Shown here in pieces: positions 60,901 through 64,000 of a stretch of 64,000 nucleotides of DNA. Position numbers and translations under genes: made by a program. The notes below the pieces were generated by a model. That model was given only the letters and a program-made list of their open reading frames with translations. It did not search any database and was not told the DNA's origin. This DNA comes from Bugulina stolonifera (lineage: Eukaryota > Bryozoa > Gymnolaemata > Cheilostomatida > Bugulidae), in the NCBI GenBank assembly GCA_935421135.1, contig OW285191.1, forward strand, positions 11,907,700 through 11,971,699, in the 5' to 3' direction. Positions within the stretch are counted from its first letter, which is position 1. Every line of letters starts with the position of its first letter.

Positions 60901-62152
60901 CATTATATAGGCTGTATAGTTAACAGCAGAGTGTGATAACTCCCAATAGAGGATACTAAATTAACAATTCAATTTTTTCGCTAAAAATCAAGATGGTTGG
61001 GCAAAAGCAGATCTACTTCTGCTCAGTTGTATTGGTTTTTGGCAAAAAAATTGAATTGCTAATTTCATGTTCTCTATTGGGAGTTGTCCCACTCTGCTTT
61101 TAACCATCTTCGGTTTTATTCAGTTTTGAAAACACAACAAACAAAAATAATCTAATTGAAGGGTAAATCAAGGCAAAAAGCTTTGTTTTTGGTGTTATGG
61201 CGTTATTTTATTGAAAATTTGTGATATTTGTTGGCATTGTGACGTTTGTCGTTGAACCTTTGTGACGTTTGTCGGTGTTGTGACGTTTGTCGAGAAATTG
61301 TTGTGACGTTTGTCGGCGTTGTGACGTTTGTTGAAAAATTGTTGTGACGTTTATCGAAAAATTGTTGTGACGTTTGTCGGTGTTGTGACGTTTGTCGGTG
61401 CACTTTTGTGACGTTTGTCGGTGTTGTGACGTTTGTCGAAAAATTGTTGTGACGTTTGTCGGTGTTGTGACAGTTGTGACGTTTGTCGTCGCTACACATG
61501 TAACAGGCTCAGTAGCCAACCAGTAGCCAACTTCTACATTACCACAATATAATGGGCAAAGAGATAAGGAAGTCAGGAGAGGCCATACCTGTCATGCTGT
61601 CCATATAATCAACTTCACATTTGAATTCCTTTATTAACAGTTCAGCCAACTCAACATTCCCATGCTGGGCCGCCCACCTTCAATATAAGGATATACATGT
61701 ACTGTAGATATCACACTCCTTGCAATATTGGAATGCAGACAGTCTAAGTGAATTACTTATGTCATGTTACAGTAGTAGGTAAAACCAACTTCCTCCGAGC
61801 TTTATTCGGATAATCTCCTGCAAGACAAAACGACAATTCTAGCTACGCACACTACAAAGATAGCCCCTAGATTAACCAATACTCACCATATTGGACGCCT
61901 GCCTTTCCCATCAGCTTTGTTTACGTCAGCACCCTGAGGTTTAGCTTTTAGCAGAGTTCTAGCCAACTCTATCAACTGATTTTCACATGCATATATTAAA
62001 GCAGTAGGACGTGACGGTTGTCTTACATCAATGGTGTCAGGGTCAACTTTCTCCCGCCTAGTCAAAAATCTCACTCCATTAAGTTGATTATTGTACACAG
62101 CGTCAAAGAATCGCACAGACGCTGGTGAGAGAGATGAGTGAGGTGAAATCAT
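54991..62152 (-). CDS. Ankyrin-repeat SOCS-box (ASB-type) protein, 7 exons, 435 aa
   Basis: Probable substrate receptor of an elongin/cullin-5 ubiquitin ligase. Minus-strand exons: 62152-61887, 61677-61589, 59232-59103, 56892-56776, 56645-56498, 55979-55749, 55317-54991. GT-AG and phases agree (1308 bases). Ankyrin units are visible as TALIYACENQLIELARTLL, GNVELAELLIKEF, GCTPLYRAIVTESAEVCTLL, GFTALHYAVAYR and GVTAMSVAIEHFNPAMVRCL. Near the C-terminus, from residue 341, PLSLKQLCRSAIF and RLPLSHTLLNYI form the SOCS box (BC box plus Cul box). An acidic tail ends the protein (DGETDYESDDDSGSEI). Intron 2 holds the 59461-61494 element. Intron 3 holds the LTR element 57102-59055, whose end is 46 bases from the exon 3 donor. 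The specific ASB subtype is not assigned. Confidence 0.88.
57102..57620 (+). mobile_element. 5' LTR of a young LTR retrotransposon
   Basis: TGTCACA ... TGTGACA, 519 bases, with a TATA box (ctatataagcagg, about 57440) and aataaac (about 57492). It appears identical to 58537-59055 on reading the two side by side. It is preceded by cagat (57097-57101), repeated after the 3' LTR (59056-59060) as a perfect 5-bp target duplication. Confidence 0.95.
57622..57638 (+). promoter_or_regulatory. Primer binding site, tRNA-Pro-like
   Basis: Directly after the 5' LTR, ttgggggctgctccggga is close to the complement of the tRNA-Pro 3' end (TGGGGGCTCGTCCGGGA), differing at two central bases. The position next to the LTR is where the minus-strand primer site belongs. 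Confidence 0.7.
57709..58455 (+). CDS. Gag/protease remnant of the LTR element (248 aa)
   Basis: Opens with a charged region. Two CX2CX4HX4C zinc knuckles follow (CYICDEVGHIAVIC at about 63-76 and CSNCRVTGHSTMEC at about 84-97), typical of retrotransposon nucleocapsid. A retropepsin-like segment comes next with ARDTGCTAVVV and, later, YDLVIGNVPGVRSP. The frame ends before any reverse transcriptase or integrase, and the remaining internal sequence (58456-58536) is too short to hold them. The element therefore depends on enzymes made elsewhere. The frame itself shows no disabling change. Confidence 0.85.
   Translation: MVLLEKVSQMGKDLGLTDQKQSKIGGIEQVAEDADRYLAAHGRKLFMEKKATAHKDEEESRRCYICDEVGHIAVICPKRTQKHCSNCRVTGHSTMECKRSRQGNMKPGKVGAMKAIVKGGDDREPQEVEMDGKRYVTIVCCKQIGADENNVDVKMGYVNNQPAEVARDTGCTAVVVKGKFVKPNQYTGAKREVIGTPYYSGMVQAIVMDDPMYDLVIGNVPGVRSPADPDRNFHRGDKYKTSKRVDNG
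58537..59055 (+). mobile_element. 3' LTR of the young LTR retrotransposon
   Basis: 519 bases, same length and apparently same sequence as the 5' LTR, followed by the cagat target duplication. Preceded by aaaatggggt, a plausible short polypurine tract. Lies in ASB intron 3. Confidence 0.95.
59461..61494. mobile_element. Inverted-repeat element with CGACAAACGTCACAAC arrays
   Basis: The left arm (59461 to about 59800) and right arm (about 61085-61494) are inverted copies. Each contains a minisatellite of cgacaaacgtcacaac-type units at the outside and a shared unique stretch (gaagggtaaatcaa, aaaaccgaagat) inside. Two smaller hairpin elements (about 59775-59955 and 60922-61103), both with aattttttcgctaaaaatca arms around cagatctacttctgc, lie inside. 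catgta flanks both outer ends. No transposase was found in the central kilobase. It lies in ASB intron 2. Confidence 0.75.
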
Positions 62153-64000
62153 CTACTGCATCTACTATTCTGTTCTTCTCTACATTTACAAAAGTGGAAC
62201 AAAATTGAAAATTGGTAACATCTCGCAACTTTCAGAATATCTTTTATGACAATTATTGAGAGAATGGGGAACACTACGCAAGCCTGGGGAATGGAATACT
62301 AACATGTAGAATACACAACTCAGCTTTCGAACAGTTTAGAACTGCAAGCTAGAACTGTTGACGGTATGCGACAGAAAATGTGTGTGGCGATAACAAAGTC
62401 AAAGTGCAGAATATTTGATTCTGATTCAGTGTTTGTAATGTACAGGAAGGAGTTGTTTATTACACTTACAGTTTATAGCAACACAAGTATATCATAGTAG
62501 TCTCTTACTAAAAACTATCAGAGACACCAGAGGAAACACAATCGAGCCTAGCAAACAGAACATCAACATGGCGTAAAGCATTAAACAGAAGTTTGTAGTT
62601 CAACATCCTGTAAAGGTGGACTACCACACTACCAAAAAGTACCAACAAACAGCAGATTGCTGTAACCCTTGAAGCCAAATAAATCGCACCCTGTTAGCGA
62701 AATGAGCCACCCCCCCCCCCCTCCCCCCTATACATTTACTGTTCCAGAGTGTACGACGATGGCTCCAAAGGTGTTCAAACTCAAAGGTACTTACAGCAAT
62801 CTACTCTAGAGTCCATTCAGATCGAGTGGCCTCCATTCAATAGCAAAGTGGTACCACTTTGGACAACAGTAACTTTAGCGAACCGGTCCAGTGAGAAAGT
62901 AGACTGTAATTTACAAAGAATCCACTATTTTTGCAATTTGAATTCGGGCCAAAAATTTTTGTTTTGGTTACGCATACATGTAGGTTACCTTTGTTCGACC
63001 TTGCACCTGAGAGGTGTACAGACACAATGGTAAACTGATTGATAAAAAGCTAATTTTTCCTTTAATGCGAGATAAAAAATCACAATATGTGGTTATTGTA
63101 AAATGTGAATAAATGTTTAAAATATCACAATAAAATTGGTTGAAAGTCGTTGGTTGAACTAAAAAAAGTATTGTGTAGCCGTTTGCATTGTATCACCATT
63201 GTAACGCCCCAATGTGAAGTTCACACACATGAGCATTCTATTCTTCCTTTTTATTCTTATTAATAATTAAAATTATTAATTATATTATTGTTGTAATTTA
63301 TAATATTATTCTTTGATTGCAATAAATATAAATTTTACTTGCTTCCACTTCTGAATTTCCTCCTCTCTGCTTCTGGCTAGTGGCCCGTGTTGCACCATTC
63401 TTTGTACTTTAAGACGTGTAGTGTCCAATTATTTTTGTGCTCCAATCACTACTGATTGCATAAGATGACAAAACATTGCAGGTTGCTCATCTTTCTTCAT
63501 ATTTGTCTTAGGTTTGGTGTTGATTAATTATTATGAAGTTAAAATACAATGATTCTTAGCTCCGTAGATGTGACTTTAGTCTTGTATTTTCATGTCAAAT
63601 AAAATATCTTTTTAGTTATTTTAAAATAAAATTTAAAAACTTGAATAAGTCTTTAATTCACTAAATAATTGATTAAAGAATAAGTGACAGGTCAACTTTC
63701 ACTTTATTAAATCATGTTCTCTGTCATCGATGCAACAATGGGTAAGCCTACAAAAAGACAGGTGTGTCATGGCCGTAACTATCTAGGCGGCCCTAGCCGC
63801 CTGAACTTTTTGTTAAAAGAAGAAAAAATTAAGCTGATATCGGAAGGCATAGTTACCGTGCCCCACACGATATAAACATACTCTAGTGAAAATGATGCTA
63901 CTATGTGTATCATTACATTGATGGCTAATTTTTGCGTGAAGCCACTGCTGATTTGATAGCGTAATTGGTAGAGTGCTTGGTCTTCATGCATAGAGACACG
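62153..64000. other. Upstream region of the ASB gene, no gene supported
   Basis: Contains a run of C (62710-62727), AT-rich DNA, and AATAAA motifs at about 63131, 63320 and 63598. Open frames near 62749-63033 overlap on both strands and show no clear coding character. A tRNA-like SINE start is at the edge. Confidence 0.4.
63957..64000 (+). mobile_element. Start of a tRNA-derived SINE or tRNA-like gene, cut by the window
   Basis: tagcgtaattggtagag matches a polymerase III A box and tRNA D-arm, followed by an anticodon-like arm (gtcttcatgcatagagac). The rest lies beyond the window, so tRNA gene and SINE cannot be told apart. Confidence 0.4.

Noticed and set aside
59421..61519. 98-103 aa frames with regular RQTSQ/DKRHN repeats
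   Set aside because: These are translations of the cgacaaacgtcacaac minisatellite in several frames, with no ATG context or splice logic.
62749..63033. Overlapping open frames on both strands near the window end
   Set aside because: Neither has convincing protein composition or splice sites, and each shadows the other.

Overview
The window is eukaryotic: every confident gene is split by GT-AG introns, the background is AT-rich, and the reconstructed proteins are animal types (an SLC18B1-like vesicular transporter, an ELOVL fatty-acid elongase, a NEK9-type kinase with RCC1 repeats, an ankyrin/SOCS-box protein). Compact genes, introns of 100 to 2000 bases and many short mobile elements suggest an early-branching animal such as a sponge. 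That lineage call is inference and was not tested by any search.

Layout. 1-102 is the first exon of a minus-strand gene leaving the window, followed by a very G-rich island (183-700). 1361-1842 is a two-exon relic of the transporter. 5441-15349 is an intact 12-exon SLC18B1-like gene (470 aa) with two solo LTRs in its introns. 16165-22112 is a second copy with exons 4-12 only and a 4-bp duplication that breaks exon 11. 27401-29950 is a six-exon gene for a small secreted cysteine-rich protein that I cannot assign to any family. 30591-35089 is a palindrome with arms of 1256 bases around a decayed YqaJ-type nuclease gene. 37131-40215 (minus) is an ELOVL elongase. 41367-41621 (minus) is a possible 71-aa gene, divergent from NEK9 at 41773-50647 (17 exons, 865 aa). 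51760-53781 is an unassigned four-exon gene (220 aa). 54991-62152 (minus) is a seven-exon ankyrin/SOCS-box gene (435 aa) carrying a very young LTR element in one intron and a 2-kb inverted-repeat element in another. The last 1.8 kb holds no gene I can support.

The genes do not form a pathway. The shared theme is mobile DNA: at least four LTR copies, several MITE families (one with a perfect 8-bp target duplication), tRNA-derived SINEs, exact-length minisatellites, and a recurring hairpin motif (RGTTGTSCTCTC). One hairpin lies where the transporter duplication begins. Exon models were joined by hand from splice sites and reading phase, and every join stated as consistent was checked for phase.
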